Below, piece after piece: positions 53,001 through 63,565 of a DNA stretch of 64,000 bases. The DNA lies in the NCBI GenBank assembly GCA_963210315.1, contig OY723320.1:124001-188000 (forward strand), in the 5' to 3' direction. Source of the DNA: Rhynchopus euleeides. Lineage: Eukaryota; Euglenozoa; Diplonemea; Diplonemida; Diplonemidae. The notes beneath the pieces are model-generated. The model saw only the letters and a list, made by a program, of their open reading frames with translations. It was not told where the DNA came from and ran no database searches. The translations under genes were made by a program, and so were the position numbers. The stretch's first letter is position 1; each line of letters starts with the position of its first letter.

Positions 53001-54773
53001 GATGTCGCACACAAGGGCGGCACCCAGAAACAGGCGCGCTGCAAAGGAAGGCAGCGCCTCGGGGTTGAAGTCGGGGGAGGGCTGCACGGTGCACGGCACG
53101 CGGGGGAACAGCACCTGCAGCCCCAGGATGTAGACGGGGGCGCGCTGCACCATCACCACCAGCATGTACAGCCAGTACGCCACGCTGGACGGCACGGGCG
53201 TGTCGCACACCTGCACATTCGCCGGCTCTCCGTCCCACAGCACCGTGGCATTCACATCCCCGCTGTGCAGCGGCTGCCCGATGCCAGGGGTGGCCCAGGC
53301 AGCAGCACCCACCGCCACGCCGCACCAGAGGGCCAGGGGCCAGATCCCGGGGGGCAGCAGGTAGGCAAAGGAGTCGAGTGCGGCGGAGCCGCCGCCGCCG
53401 CCGCCGCCCCCCGCGCGCCGCGCCTCGTTGGGATCGTCGCTGGTGTTGCAGGCACCCGCCCCCCGCACCGCCGTGCCGTACTCCGCGAAGCTGTCGCCCC
53501 GAAGGGTCGCGGATGACGTCGCAGCCGCAGCCCGCAGCTGGTGGGGATGCTGCTGCTGCTGCTGCTGCTGCGCCTCGAGGCAGCCCTCTGTGCTGGACGC
53601 GCTGGCCGACTCGCTGCCCGCCCGGGCGAAGGACCCCGCAGCCCCGAGGCTGCCGCCCAGGCCGAAGCCCCGCTGCAGCGACAGCCGCCCTCCCCCCGCC
53701 ACCGAGGACCCGTGCGCGAGGCTGGCAACGCTCGGCGTGAGGGGCGCGGCGTGCGACGCAGCGCAGCTCCCGCTGTCCTGCGCCGCGAAGTGCTTGCGGC
53801 ACTCCTCCCACCGCGACCTGTAGCTCAGCTGGTACAGCAGCGACACGGTCAGCGCCAGGGTCGCGCAGCTCTCGCAGGCGGCGAGGGCCACCGCGAGGTA
53901 GGGCAGGCTGGCACCCCCACCGGAGCCGGAGGCGACCCCCCGCACACCGCACACCACCGCGCTGAGGAGGAAGAAGAGGGCGAGGCAGACGTAGTACGCT
54001 GCCCAGCAGCGGTTGGAGGTCAGAGGGGTGGTCACCCGCACCACAGCGCCGCCGCCGCCCGCACCCCCCGCGCCGCCCTCCGCAGCCGCGGCGCCGAGCG
54101 ACATGGTGCTGCGGCGGTGCTGGTCCTGCTGCTGCTGCGCGCTGCTGGAGCCCCACGTGTGCCCCCGCATCCCGGTGTTGCCGCTGCTGTGCTGGAGGCC
54201 CGAAAGGCGTGGGGCGAAGGCGCCGCCGGCGCCGGGCGTCGCGGGGTGGTGCCACAGCATCCCGCCCGCCGAAGCGATAGAGGCATTGGCGAGCGGGCTC
54301 CCGCTGCTGCTGTGGGCCAGGGGGAGCGGCGGTGCCGGGTGCGCGCCCTGCTCGCAGCTCCCGACCTGCACCTCCAGCGCGTTGTACCTCGACAGCACGG
54401 CGGCTGCCAGGATGCTGCAGAGCAGGCAGAGCGTGGCGCTCAGCCCAAACGTGCTAGGGTACGTCGGGCCCTCCGACGGGTGGATGCCCCCTGAGGGCGT
54501 CGGGCAGCTGTCATACCCCAGCGACGCACGCCCCGCAGTGTGGATGTGCGCAGGGTTGACGCCCAGCGGTGCAGGCGGGGTGGTGGACGGGGAGGGTGTG
54601 TACGCAGGCACCGCCGATGCTGCCGTTGCTTCTGTTGATTCTGCTGCTGCTGCCGCTGGGGTGGCGGTGTGGAGCAGCAGCAGCAGCAGGAGCGTCGGCA
54701 GAGGAGACGAAGGGCGGCCCCCCCGGGCAACGGTGCGGGGTGTCCCACAGCGGGGGAGGGACACGAGTGGCAT
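50070..54773 (-). CDS. Seven-pass membrane protein, three exons, transposon in intron 2
   Basis: Exon 1 is 52993-54773 (ATG giving MPLVSLPRCG), exon 2 is 52771-52851, exon 3 is 50070-50217. The joined length (2010 bp) is divisible by three and encodes 669 residues; codons split by the two introns become Ile and Trp. Introns start GTATGC and end CAG. Features: signal peptide (LLLLLLLHTATPAAAA), then seven predicted membrane helices: LSATLCLLCSILAAAVL, YYVCLALFFLLSAVVCG, LAVALAACESCATLAL, LALWCGVAVGAAAWA, YWLYMLVVMVQRAPVYIL, LFLGAALVCDIPH and, in exon 3, LCMSGASFVFFLCFI. A long Gly/Ser/Gln/Ala-rich loop separates helices 3 and 4. It is topologically GPCR-like, perhaps near TOM1/GPR137-type proteins, but no family motif was confirmed. 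Intron 2 (50218-52770) contains a complete hAT element. Confidence 0.8.
50643..52600 (-). pseudogene. hAT transposase, frameshifted
   Basis: Successive minus-strand frames carry the gene in pieces: an N-terminal Lys/Thr/Pro-rich part (from about 52585, MMHGHTGWAPGKKAPS), the main part ending at 51315 (GRTVPIGIDGTTAASIHTSYLAV), then in another frame from about 51335 VNMDRCATNQRL and WCLGHHANKCCKDFY, the CxxHxxN signature of hAT catalytic domains, followed by ETRWSALFHVVEH, and in a third frame a C-terminal region ending at 50643. At least two frame changes are needed, and a dispersed GC-rich repeat lies between the first two pieces. This copy is unlikely to make an active enzyme. Confidence 0.7.
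52043..52087 (-). repeat. Dispersed GC-rich hairpin motif, copy 4 (inverted)
   Basis: The inverted form of the motif at 45864-45914 (GGGGGGCGGAGCCCCCCAG type palindrome and CCGGAGGCCACGGTAG) is embedded in the hAT transposase gene. Confidence 0.75.
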
Positions 54774-55690
54774 CGTGCTGGGGGGGGGGGGGGTCTGTGG
54801 TTGTGGTGGTGATGGCGGGCGAGACAATACTGTTCGGGGGGCTTCGCTCTGTGCCACTGTGTGTGTGCCAAACTGTGAAGCTTGCAAAAGCCGCGTGGAG
54901 GGAGGGGAACGTTGCCAGGGGCTGGGGGTGCGGGGTGGGGCAGGGCAGGGGGTGGGGGGATCATACAGCGGCTGAAGGTGTGTCAAGCAAGGGCCCCCCA
55001 ACTGCACCCACGCAGGGCAAGCTCGGGGGCATCGTCGCGCCTCGGGCGCATGGCAAGATCTGTGCGTGAAGCGCGTCACCTGGACCTCCCCGAGGCTGGG
55101 AGTCGGGCGCAGCTGCTGGCCAGCCGTCATATCAGGGCAGAACTGGGCACTGCACAAGAGAGACGCATGCTGGCCATTTCGCACTATATAACCAGCGCCT
55201 CATCACGGCACGGGCACAGCGCGTTGTGTCGACAACCCAACGGCTGGGCATGAGAGACGAGAAGGGGGGAGGGGGGTGGAGGGGGGAGGGAGGGGATGGG
55301 GTAAATTGGAAAGCATGCAAAAGCACAGGGTGCCCTCACCCTCTGTGCCAATACTGCGAGCTCCAGCGTGAGGCAACCCCCGCCCCCCGCCCCGTATGGT
55401 GTCGGGGGGGTGGGGTGGCACGGCTTCACTTTTTTTTGGGCAAGGGTGGTGCTGGAGTCCACAGGGAAACAAGAAAGGCCCGATGTGGGTGTCTGCCTCT
55501 GAGGTGGTTTTTTTTTTGCAAGAACAGCTAGCTTTTCGCACTAAATAGACTCGTGGCAGCGTTCGGTATCCTGCACACATGCACTAGCAGGCACCGTTCG
55601 TACAAACAAAGAACGCAACTCCAAGTTTTTTTTTACACAGTGCTGGAGGGGGGGAGGGGGGGAGGGGCCGAGAGGGAAGAGCCGCGCCCT
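54774..55690. other. Intergenic with a solo retroelement end
   Basis: Upstream flank of the seven-pass gene and downstream flank of the pseudophosphatase gene. Apart from the repeat at 55521-55634 and a G run (54781-54792), nothing is recognised. Confidence 0.6.
55521..55634 (+). repeat. Solo terminal repeat of the tyrosine-recombinase retroelement
   Basis: The sequence is unit b then unit a of the split direct repeats in reverse complement (AGAACAGCTAGCTTTTCGCA to CAAAGAACGCAACTCCAAG), with small differences (AAATAG for AAAAAG, one extra C). No internal element remains, so it is a remnant left by recombination or a decayed copy inserted in the opposite orientation. Confidence 0.85.
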
Positions 55691-56704
55691 TCACTGCGCC
55701 TCCAGCAGCCCCTGCTTGGCGTAGTGTGTGTAGGCAGCCTCGCCCCCCTCCAGCCAGGCCTCGACCTGCTGCAGCGCCCCCTCCACCGCACCGGCACGGA
55801 TCTTCCTCCGCAGGCAGCTCTGCACGTCTTCGAATGCGTGGCGCGCTGTGCAGCCGTGTGTCCTGGCCAGCCATGACACCAGCAGCACGGCTGACGTGTT
55901 CCTGTCACACACCTTCACCAACACGCGTGCGGAGGGGCTCTGGAGGGCATGGCAGAGGAAGGACCCGAAGGGGGATAGCGTGTCGGTCACATCTGGAGCG
56001 GTGTCACCCCCGGTGTCGCCGACGCTCCGTGCGCGGCAGACGAGGTGGACGATCCCCTCCAGGTCGGCTGCATCGGAGAAGCGTGTGTCTGTGACGACGT
56101 GTGTGATGCCCCAGTACCGCAGCGCAGCCCCTTCCAGAGGCAGCGACGTGTTGAGGCGCGGCTGGAGGAACACCCGGTGCGACACCTCCGCGGGCGACAC
56201 CCGCATCGCCTCGAAGCTGCCGCCGCACAGCGCGGGGTAGAGCTGCGCGAAGGGGGCGAAGCCCCCCGCGAGCACCCACACCTCGTCCACCTTCGCGAAG
56301 AGGGCCGTGCGGCTGTGGCTCGGGTCTGCCGCGTGCTCCGCCACCAGCTGCGACACCGCGGTGGCGGCGCGCTCCGCCATGCCGCCCTCCCCCAGGGTGA
56401 CCGGGGTGGCGCCGTACACCACAATGCGGTCCCAGAAGGGCGGCCACAGCAGCATCTCCTCCATGTAGCCGAAGCACCCGCGCATCCATTCCCCGGCGTC
56501 GGCAACGCCGGCCCCAGCCTCTGCCCAGCCAGGCCCGCGGAGGCGGTGTGCGGATGAGATGCACTGGCCACCCTGGTCAGCGACCTCTGCGTCGGTGCGG
56601 ACGTCGAGGACGAGGAAGCCCTCGAAGAGGGGGAGGTTGAATACCTCGGAGCAGCTGCACAGCCGCACGGGAGGGCGGGCGGTGGGTGGGGCAGCAGAGA
56701 GCAT
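55691..56704 (-). CDS. STYXL1-like pseudophosphatase (rhodanese plus dead DSP domain)
   Basis: A single exon encodes 337 residues from the ATG at 56704 (MLSAAPPTARPP), preceded by a C/A-rich tract. Residues about 20-163 read as a rhodanese domain (FEGFLVLDVRTDAEVADQGG, then DRIVVYGATP, then VWVLAGGFAPFAQLYP); the active-site loop at 96-101 has no cysteine. Residues about 165-310 read as a dual-specificity phosphatase fold (LRYWGITHVVTDTRF, SPSARVLVKVC, SAVLLVSWLARTHGCTARHAFEDVQ). The signature HCx5R reads V-C-DRNTS-A: Cys266 is kept but His and Arg are replaced by Val265 and Ala272, so catalysis is not expected. This double-dead architecture is that of MK-STYX/STYXL1, a signalling adaptor related to MAP-kinase phosphatases. 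Stop is TGA. No intron was seen. Confidence 0.8.
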   Translation of the reverse strand: MLSAAPPTARPPVRLCSCSEVFNLPLFEGFLVLDVRTDAEVADQGGQCISSAHRLRGPGWAEAGAGVADAGEWMRGCFGYMEEMLLWPPFWDRIVVYGATPVTLGEGGMAERAATAVSQLVAEHAADPSHSRTALFAKVDEVWVLAGGFAPFAQLYPALCGGSFEAMRVSPAEVSHRVFLQPRLNTSLPLEGAALRYWGITHVVTDTRFSDAADLEGIVHLVCRARSVGDTGGDTAPDVTDTLSPFGSFLCHALQSPSARVLVKVCDRNTSAVLLVSWLARTHGCTARHAFEDVQSCLRRKIRAGAVEGALQQVEAWLEGGEAAYTHYAKQGLLEAQ

Positions 56705-59214
56705 TGGAGGGGGTGGGGTGTGGGGTGTGGTAGTTTGTGTCTTCCTGGTGGGTAGAGGGTGTGCGCGTGTGTAAAACAATGGGGGGGGGGGGTCTGAATA
56801 AGGGGATAATATGCCACGGGGGCGGAGACTCCTTTGGTTCAGTGGCACATTCTCTATTCTGCACAGCCACAGAGGGGGTGTGTGGGCTGGCAACAACAAC
56901 AAAGCGCCCTACGGGGTCTTCGCTACGGGGTGATCGTCAGTGCAGCATAAGACGGCAGCGAAGACCCCCTATCTCTATAGAACACTTCACAGCTGCAACC
57001 GTTCTGATGGATTTCCTTTTGTTTGTTGCGTTGACGCTTCTGCGCGGGTGCATGCCGGCACCCTTTTCGTCACACCCGCATTGGAGAAAAGGATAAGGCT
57101 GTTGTTTGTGCGCCAAATCCGGGCAAAACAAAAGCGACTCCGCAGCCCGATGGGGATGTTGTGTTTGTCGCCCAACCGCTGCCTACTATCTTTGTGACAC
57201 TGACAGGAGACCTGTTGCAGGAAAAAATGCAGCATAATCGTGATTTGCTAACAAAAACAGAAGCCGGGGGACGGGGAGGAGGTCGGGGTGGGGGGGTGGG
57301 GTGGCGGGGCGGAGTGGGTGGGGTTCAAAACAGCAGGCCGACCCGCCTTTTGCCTCACTGCCAGGCCGCCCCCTCATTCCCTTTCCCGGTAGTCGTCTTT
57401 TTTTTTCCCCCGTCTTTCGGTTCTCTCCTGGCGCAAGCGGGCTGCCATATATATGGCCTGGATAGAGAACCCCCTCCGGGCAAGTCTAAGGCCGGACCCG
57501 GGACCCTCAACGAGGCCCCGCCCCCCCAGCGCGGGTGGGCCCGTGGTGTGGGTGGGTGGGGGGGGTGGTGGCGGGGGCTTAACAGCATTGAGGGGGAGGG
57601 GTGGGGTGCCTCTGCCCAGAAGTGCACAAAAGTGGGACAAGGTGAAGGCCGCCTCACAGCACTGGCTGTGAAGGGGGGCATCGCTGTGACACACAAAACA
57701 GCGACACAGAGAGTGAGGAGAGAGGCCCCTGTGGTATAGAATTGGTTGCTCCACGAGAGAAGCCCAGCGGCGGGGTGGGGGTCTCAGCATCAAAGGAGAC
57801 AGCAGAGAGACCTTCGCTCTCTGTGGGTGTGTGTGTGTGTGTGTGTTGAAAACAAGCTTTTGAAGCGGGATCTGCCGAGCGCAGCATCTCTCTCTGGCCT
57901 CACAGCACTGGCTGTGTGTGTGCCACCACTTTTCGGGTGGGTCGACCCTGCACGGATACTAGCCCAGTACTGTGGGTGTGTGTGGCAAAGAAAACTTATA
58001 AATGTGACAAAGATGCCCCCCCGCACTTGAGTTGTACGATACATAAACCTGCTGTTCCTCTAACCTTTTCCGCTGTGACAGGCGAGCTGTGAGCTTTCAC
58101 TTCTTCACAACGTGTTGCAGCATGGGCAGTACGGACACCACGTGGACCCACTCTTAATGCCGTCTCGTTTTGAAACGACTATGCTACATCCTCACCCCGC
58201 CACTTCCGCCTCAGGCACAAATGGGGATCAAGGACATTCCGCGGCGACACCAGGGGGTGTGTTTCTGGGCAAAAAAGAATCAGGATACATAACCCCCCAC
58301 CACCCACCACCCCCTTCACGGGAGGGGAAAGGCTCTACGTTACTCAAAATGCAACACGGCAGAGAGAGGGGCGAGGGTCGGGGGGTGGTGGGGAGATGAA
58401 GGGGTTTCGGCACACACTCTCTCGCACAACACTCACACGTTAAACCCTTCCGTTTAGCGTAAGTTGTACTGACACACACACGTTAGTTTGTGCGCACCTG
58501 TGCGTGTATGTGTGCATGTGCGATGACAACAGTCTTTCTTACCGCATGTTGTAGCAAGAAATCTGTGTGTGTGTGCCGCACCGACACACAGCTAAATGGG
58601 ACATCAATCCGCGCAGGGCTAAACCCACTCTAAACGCGATCACTACACACAGCGCACACGCGCGTGAAAATACACAACATGGAGTGGGCTCACGGTTGGA
58701 AGATCACGGCAGGCCTTCCCCTTTAGACTGAACGGCATGGTGAGGGTCATCGCACCTATTTTCCACAGTTTTTCGACGATTTCCTCCTCTAGAAGGGAGG
58801 AAATGCACCAAAAAAAATATATCAAAGTAGACCACCTCGCTGCCACCCCGCAGCGCACCACTTGAACAACAGTTGGATACGATGTTAGCAGTCCCCGGTG
58901 AGAGGTGCGGATACCTGGGGAGTGTTCGCTGGGGCAGGGGTATTCTGCAGGGATTTTTGCCCGAAACAAAGGGTTGGCATAGCGCGGCACAGTTCTTGAC
59001 ACGCGCAGCGAGAGTCGGGGAGAGAGAGTGGGGAGAAGGGGCCGTGCTGGGCCTGAATCGCTCAGAGGCGCATGAGCGAGCCCTCCCCTTTGCCCACAGT
59101 ATAAGAGACAAACTCACACGCCTTTGGCACAGGGGAAGGGCACTCGTTAATGTTCTTCTCCACCCATCCCACAGCAGGGTGTCATGACCGGCACTTTGTG
59201 AGGACCAGCATGGC
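56705..59214. other. Intergenic, no gene seen
   Basis: About 2.5 kb with a short MITE (56913-56968), a G run (56780-56790), a GT dinucleotide repeat (57827-57846) and no convincing frame. Confidence 0.6.
56913..56968. mobile_element. MITE-like element, GGGGTCTTCGCT ends
   Basis: A 56-bp segment has perfect 12-bp inverted ends GGGGTCTTCGCT / AGCGAAGACCCC, related to the GGGGGCCTTCGCT ends at 21789 and 59588. Confidence 0.6.
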
Positions 59215-62200
59215 CTACTTCCGTCGCACCGACTCGCACAGCGTCGTGAGCGATCCGTGTATTTCCTGCAACAGACAGAGGGTGGAGTGGTGGGTGGTGA
59301 TGTGGGTGGCTTCGAGGAATCATAGGCAAGTTGCATGTGCTCACCGGTGCAGCCAGGCGAGCAAAGCATGCAAATCATGCAAACCCCGCAAAACCACGTT
59401 GCAATTACACCCATGGGGAACACCCTCCCGCATACACAGCTGTGAACATACCTTGAACTGGTCGATTTGCGAGTGGAAGTTGTGCAGCACATAGTTCATG
59501 GAGTCGTCATTCTGGAACACCTCTTCGAGGATAGAGAGAAGCTGTTGGGCGGGTGAGTGGATGGAGAGCTGCAAGACCTCAACACAATGGGGGCCTTCGC
59601 TACCAGTCACAGCTCGTCACAGCTCGTCAGCCAGTGAGGGGAAGTGGGCCGTAGCTCACTTTTTCTCACTCAGTCACATCTGGTAGCGAAGGCCCCCAAT
59701 TGTCGACTAAACTGCATTGCGCTGCAACACCGGAAATAACCCGCCTTTTCTCGTCGGAACGCAGTTTGTGTTGTGATAAATTGTGGCAAATCCACGAAAC
59801 TTTGTGCTATAACTTGCTGCAGAGCGAAGACGCAAGACCCCCCTCAGTGCGCTCAGTGGTGTAGAGCACCACCCCTCCTACCGCTTCAACATACCGGGTG
59901 GCGGTAGGTCTCGCCTGTAGTGGAGCCGCAGACAGACAGGCGCATCATGCTCTCGTCTGCTGTGCACTCCGAGTCGTCGTCGTAGTAGGCAAAGGACCGT
60001 GCCAGCACATGCGACAGCCCGCGCAGCCAGTAGACCCACTGCCGCCCGTACATCAGCACTACAAACAGCGAGCTGACAAAGTCGTCATCTGTGAGCTCAC
60101 CTCCAGGCCGGACGGGTTCATCTGGGGTGGCGATCTTCCGCAGCTCCAGCACGTAGAGCTTGGGAGACATGACGCTGGTGAAGGCCAGCTGGGCCAAGTC
60201 CATCTCGCGGACCGCAGACGCGTAGGTCGGCACATGCTTCCGCACGTGCGGCCCCAGCGTCGCCCAGCTGTTCACGACATTGGGGTCGCACAGCAGCTTG
60301 TGGTGCAGGTCGTCAAACAGCGCCTTCTTGTCATGCTTTGTCGACAGCGACGAGAGGTAGACGTGGTAGCCCCCCTCACACTTCCCGTACAGCTCCTCCA
60401 TCAGCAGCGGCAGGAAGCCCCTGCCCTCGGTGTCGAAGTCGGTGCTGGGGTCGGTCTTCCCCACCGTAAGGCACGTCTCCCCACTGTACACCATCGCGGT
60501 GCATGCCAGTGTAATCCGCTTGTTCTTCCCACCGCCACGCCCCGCGGTCAGCGGGCTCCCCGGCGGGACACCGTCGAAGCTGCTGCCGGACAGCCCGAAC
60601 TGGCTCTGCGATGCTGACCCGGTGTGCAGCAGGGGGCGTGCTGCACCGCCTCCCGCCTCCCTCTCCCCTGCCGCCGCACCCGCCTGCGCCGGCGGGGGCA
60701 CCGCAGCCGCAGCCGCAGGCACACCCCCCCTGTCCAGCAGCATGTTGTCGATGATCGGCTCCCCGATGCGGGTGTAGAAGTCCTTCGGCCGTGTCGACTC
60801 GTCGAAAAACACGTCGAATTTGAACTTCGCATCCAGGTCGTCGTCACCCCCGCCCTCCGCACCACCCGCCGCTGCGCCCAGACCCTCCGAGAGGGTCACA
60901 GCCGGGCGCTTCGCCCGGCGCCCGCCGCCAATACCCCCCCTCTCCTGCCCGTGCTGCGGCGACGGTGGGGAGGTCGGTGACTGCACCATGAAGACAGACG
61001 TGCCGGATAAATCAGCCGGGTCGCCCAGCGCCAGCGCGCACGGCTGCGGGTGGGTCGACTCCGTCGACTCGTCTGAGGGGTCGGCAGCTGCGCCGCCCGC
61101 CGCAGCCCCGGCGACGAACAGGCCAGCCATGTTGCGCATCAGGGCAGAGGTCTCCGCCGGACGCAGGCAGCTGCCGCTGCCGCTGCCGATGCCGCCCTCC
61201 CCCTCCAGGCCGTCGCTGCCGATGTCCTCCGTGAGCGGCATGGGGGAGAAGAGCGACTTGGCAGAGGCAGAGATAGAGACGTCTTCCTGCAGGGCAGCGG
61301 CAGGGGCAGCGCCCACCCAGCTTCCTGCTGCATGGGTGTCGAAGGCGCTGCGGCGCACCGCAGCAGCACCGCCGGTCTGCGCATCCGGTGAGCTGTCGGG
61401 TGAGCCGGGGCAGGAGTCGACGACGGCGCATCCCGAGAGGACGGGGTGGGCGTCACCCGTGGCTTCGTCGTCGTCGTTGCCGTCGGATCGGACGGAGGCT
61501 GCGTCGATTTCGCTGTAAGTCTCTCCCGCCCCCTCGACCCGCCAGGGGAGCATGCGCTGCATGTCCTCATCTAGCTTGGAGACCTGCAGCACGATCAGCC
61601 CGTCCCGCGTCCCGTGGACCGGGATGTATTTTTTGGATTGGGTGACGGTCCGGTCCATCACATGGTCTTCAAAGTGTTCCGATGCCTTCCGGTCGCCCAG
61701 GAAGTGCGGCGATGCGGCCATCCCGACAGGGCTGCACCTCCGCACCAGCTGCGGGAGTGAGGAGCTGCACCTGTCGACAATCCCGTCGAACAGAGTCACC
61801 GCGATGTCCTCGTTGCAGAAATGCGCCGCGATGAAGACACCCTTCATGTCGCACGTCGCAACCCCCCCACGCCCCACACCGCCCCCTGCCGGCAGGTCGG
61901 GCTCGCCACCCGCCCCCACAGCCGCGGGTGCCCCGCCACCCCCCGAGGCGGCAACCCCCTCGGCAGGGAGGGCGAAGGCGGCCCCACCGCAGCCCTCGCT
62001 GCCCAGCAGCAGCGGCTGCGGCGACTCGACGGGGCTGCCGTGCGGCAGGCGGTGCAGGGGCCCGACGTCGGGGGAGGCGGGGCTGGCGCTGCCCGCCAGG
62101 GTGTCGGGGGGTAAGGCGGGAGGGCCTGCATCGAGGACGAGGGAGCTTGAGAGCTCGTCGTAGCCAGGCGCGGTGGAAAGCTCGGAGCTGGCGATGAACT

Positions 62201-63161
62201 CCTCGGCGCTGAGGCGTTCCAGCGTCATACGCTTCACAGGGTCCCTCTGGAGGCAGCCCCGCAGGAAGCGCTGCAGCTGCGGGGAGAGACGCTCTGAGAC
62301 CAGCGGGCAGGCCGGGGTGTTCGCCACCTTCAGCATCAGCTCCAACGGGTTGTCGCAGGACAGCACCCCGACCCACGCGCTCCGCCCCGTCGCCAGCTCT
62401 GCGACCGACATCCCCATCTCCCACACGTCGCTCGCAGGCGAGTCCTTCCCTTTGAACTGCTCGGGTGCGGCATATGCGATGGTGCCGACAAACTTGCCTC
62501 CACCAGGAGCGTTTGCGCCGTCTGCGCTGTCGTCGCAGAGGCAGGTGCCGAAGTCGGCGAGCTTCACGCAGCCCTGCGTGGTGACGAGGATGTTGGCGGG
62601 CTTGATGTCGCGGTGCAGCACGCCCCTCGCGTGGAGGTAGCTCAGGCCGCTGAGGATCTGCCGCGTGTAGCACGACAGGACAGCCTCCGTGAAGCAGCCG
62701 AAGTCGTGCAGGAGGGTCTGGAGGGACCCCCCGTCGACCAGCTCCATGTAGATCACGAGCATGCCGTTTGCCGCCTTCTCGCATTCGTAGTAGCGGACGA
62801 TGTTGTCGTGGTCCAGCTTCTGCAGCGTCTCGATCTCCTTGACTACCTCCTTCGTTGCGGAGCTCTTCACCTCCTTGATGGCGACGAACTGCCCCGTCAG
62901 CTGGTCGTGCCCTTGGTACACTGCAGCTGTTGCGCCCTGCCCCAGCAGCCTCCCCTTCCGATACCGTCCTGCTCGTCTCCGGTGTTTGCGGTGCCACACA
63001 CGTGACCCCCCACCCTGCCCGAAGGCGCTGGGTCGTTTTGCCCGGGACAGCGGTGTCAGCATCTCGGCAGATACCGGGGCGCGTGAGAGGTCCGCCGCTG
63101 AAGCCGAGCCGGCGCCGAAGCAGCTGCTCTCGGCATGGCCGCCTAGGGTGAAGTCACCCAT
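59215..63161 (-). CDS. MEKK/STE11-like protein kinase with novel C-terminal region, three exons
   Basis: Exons 59895-63161, 59452-59568 and 59215-59265 join in phase 0 and encode 1144 residues. Introns 59569-59894 and 59266-59451 begin GTATGTT and end TTGCAG. The ATG (MGDFTLGGHAES) is preceded at 9 bp by CCCGCAG, a likely leader acceptor. The kinase domain is about 67-325: GQGATAAVYQG loop, Lys96 in VAIK, HRDIKPAN at 183-190, DFG at 203-205, AAPE at 231-234, WEMGMSVAEL; all catalytic residues are present, so it should be active. The closest motif style is MAP-kinase-kinase-kinase. A region about 450-560 (GVFIAAHFCNEDIAVTLFDG) and a conserved-looking C-terminal domain (about 890-1144, with VYSGETCLTVG, ELYGKCEGGYHVYL, WVYWLRGLSHVL) are not recognised; Gly/Ala/Ser-rich linkers join them. 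Intron 1 contains a MITE. Confidence 0.88.
59588..59698. mobile_element. MITE in intron 1 of the kinase gene
   Basis: 111 bp have perfect 19-bp inverted ends TGGGGGCCTTCGCTACCAG / CTGGTAGCGAAGGCCCCCA, with AAT on both sides if the element is taken to start at the G run. Same family as 21789-21898. Confidence 0.75.
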
Positions 63162-63565
63162 GGCGGTCCTGCGGGTGGTGGTGGTGGTGGTGAGATGGGT
63201 GGGTGGAGTGGAGTGGCACTGAAGCAGAGAGAGAGAGGGGGGAGGAGGAGGTGGTGGTGGTGGTGGTGGTGGGGCTTTTCCGCTGCCCCCCGACAAACTA
63301 TATCATAGCAACCAACAGCCCGACGAACCCCCCGCCCCCCCCCCCCAACTGTGAAACTGAAAAGGGGGGGGGGGGGGGCTTGGGCAGTGCCGAGGGGCCG
63401 TGACCCTTGCCTCCCACAGCTCTACTTCCGCCCCCCCGACCCCACCCGCCCACAGGTGGCCTTGGAAAAGAGCCAACGCAGGAGGGCGGGCGAGGAGGGC
63501 TCAGCCGCGCCTTGGTGCCTCAGAGCATGCCCACTGCCAGCCCGCTGTCTGCTGGCGTGTTGTGT
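63162..63565. other. Short intergenic region
   Basis: 404 bp separate the kinase start from the stop of the next gene. It is rich in CCACCA/TGGTGG repeats and has C and G runs near 63330-63377, in keeping with a pyrimidine-rich leader-acceptor region for the kinase on the minus strand. Confidence 0.5.
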
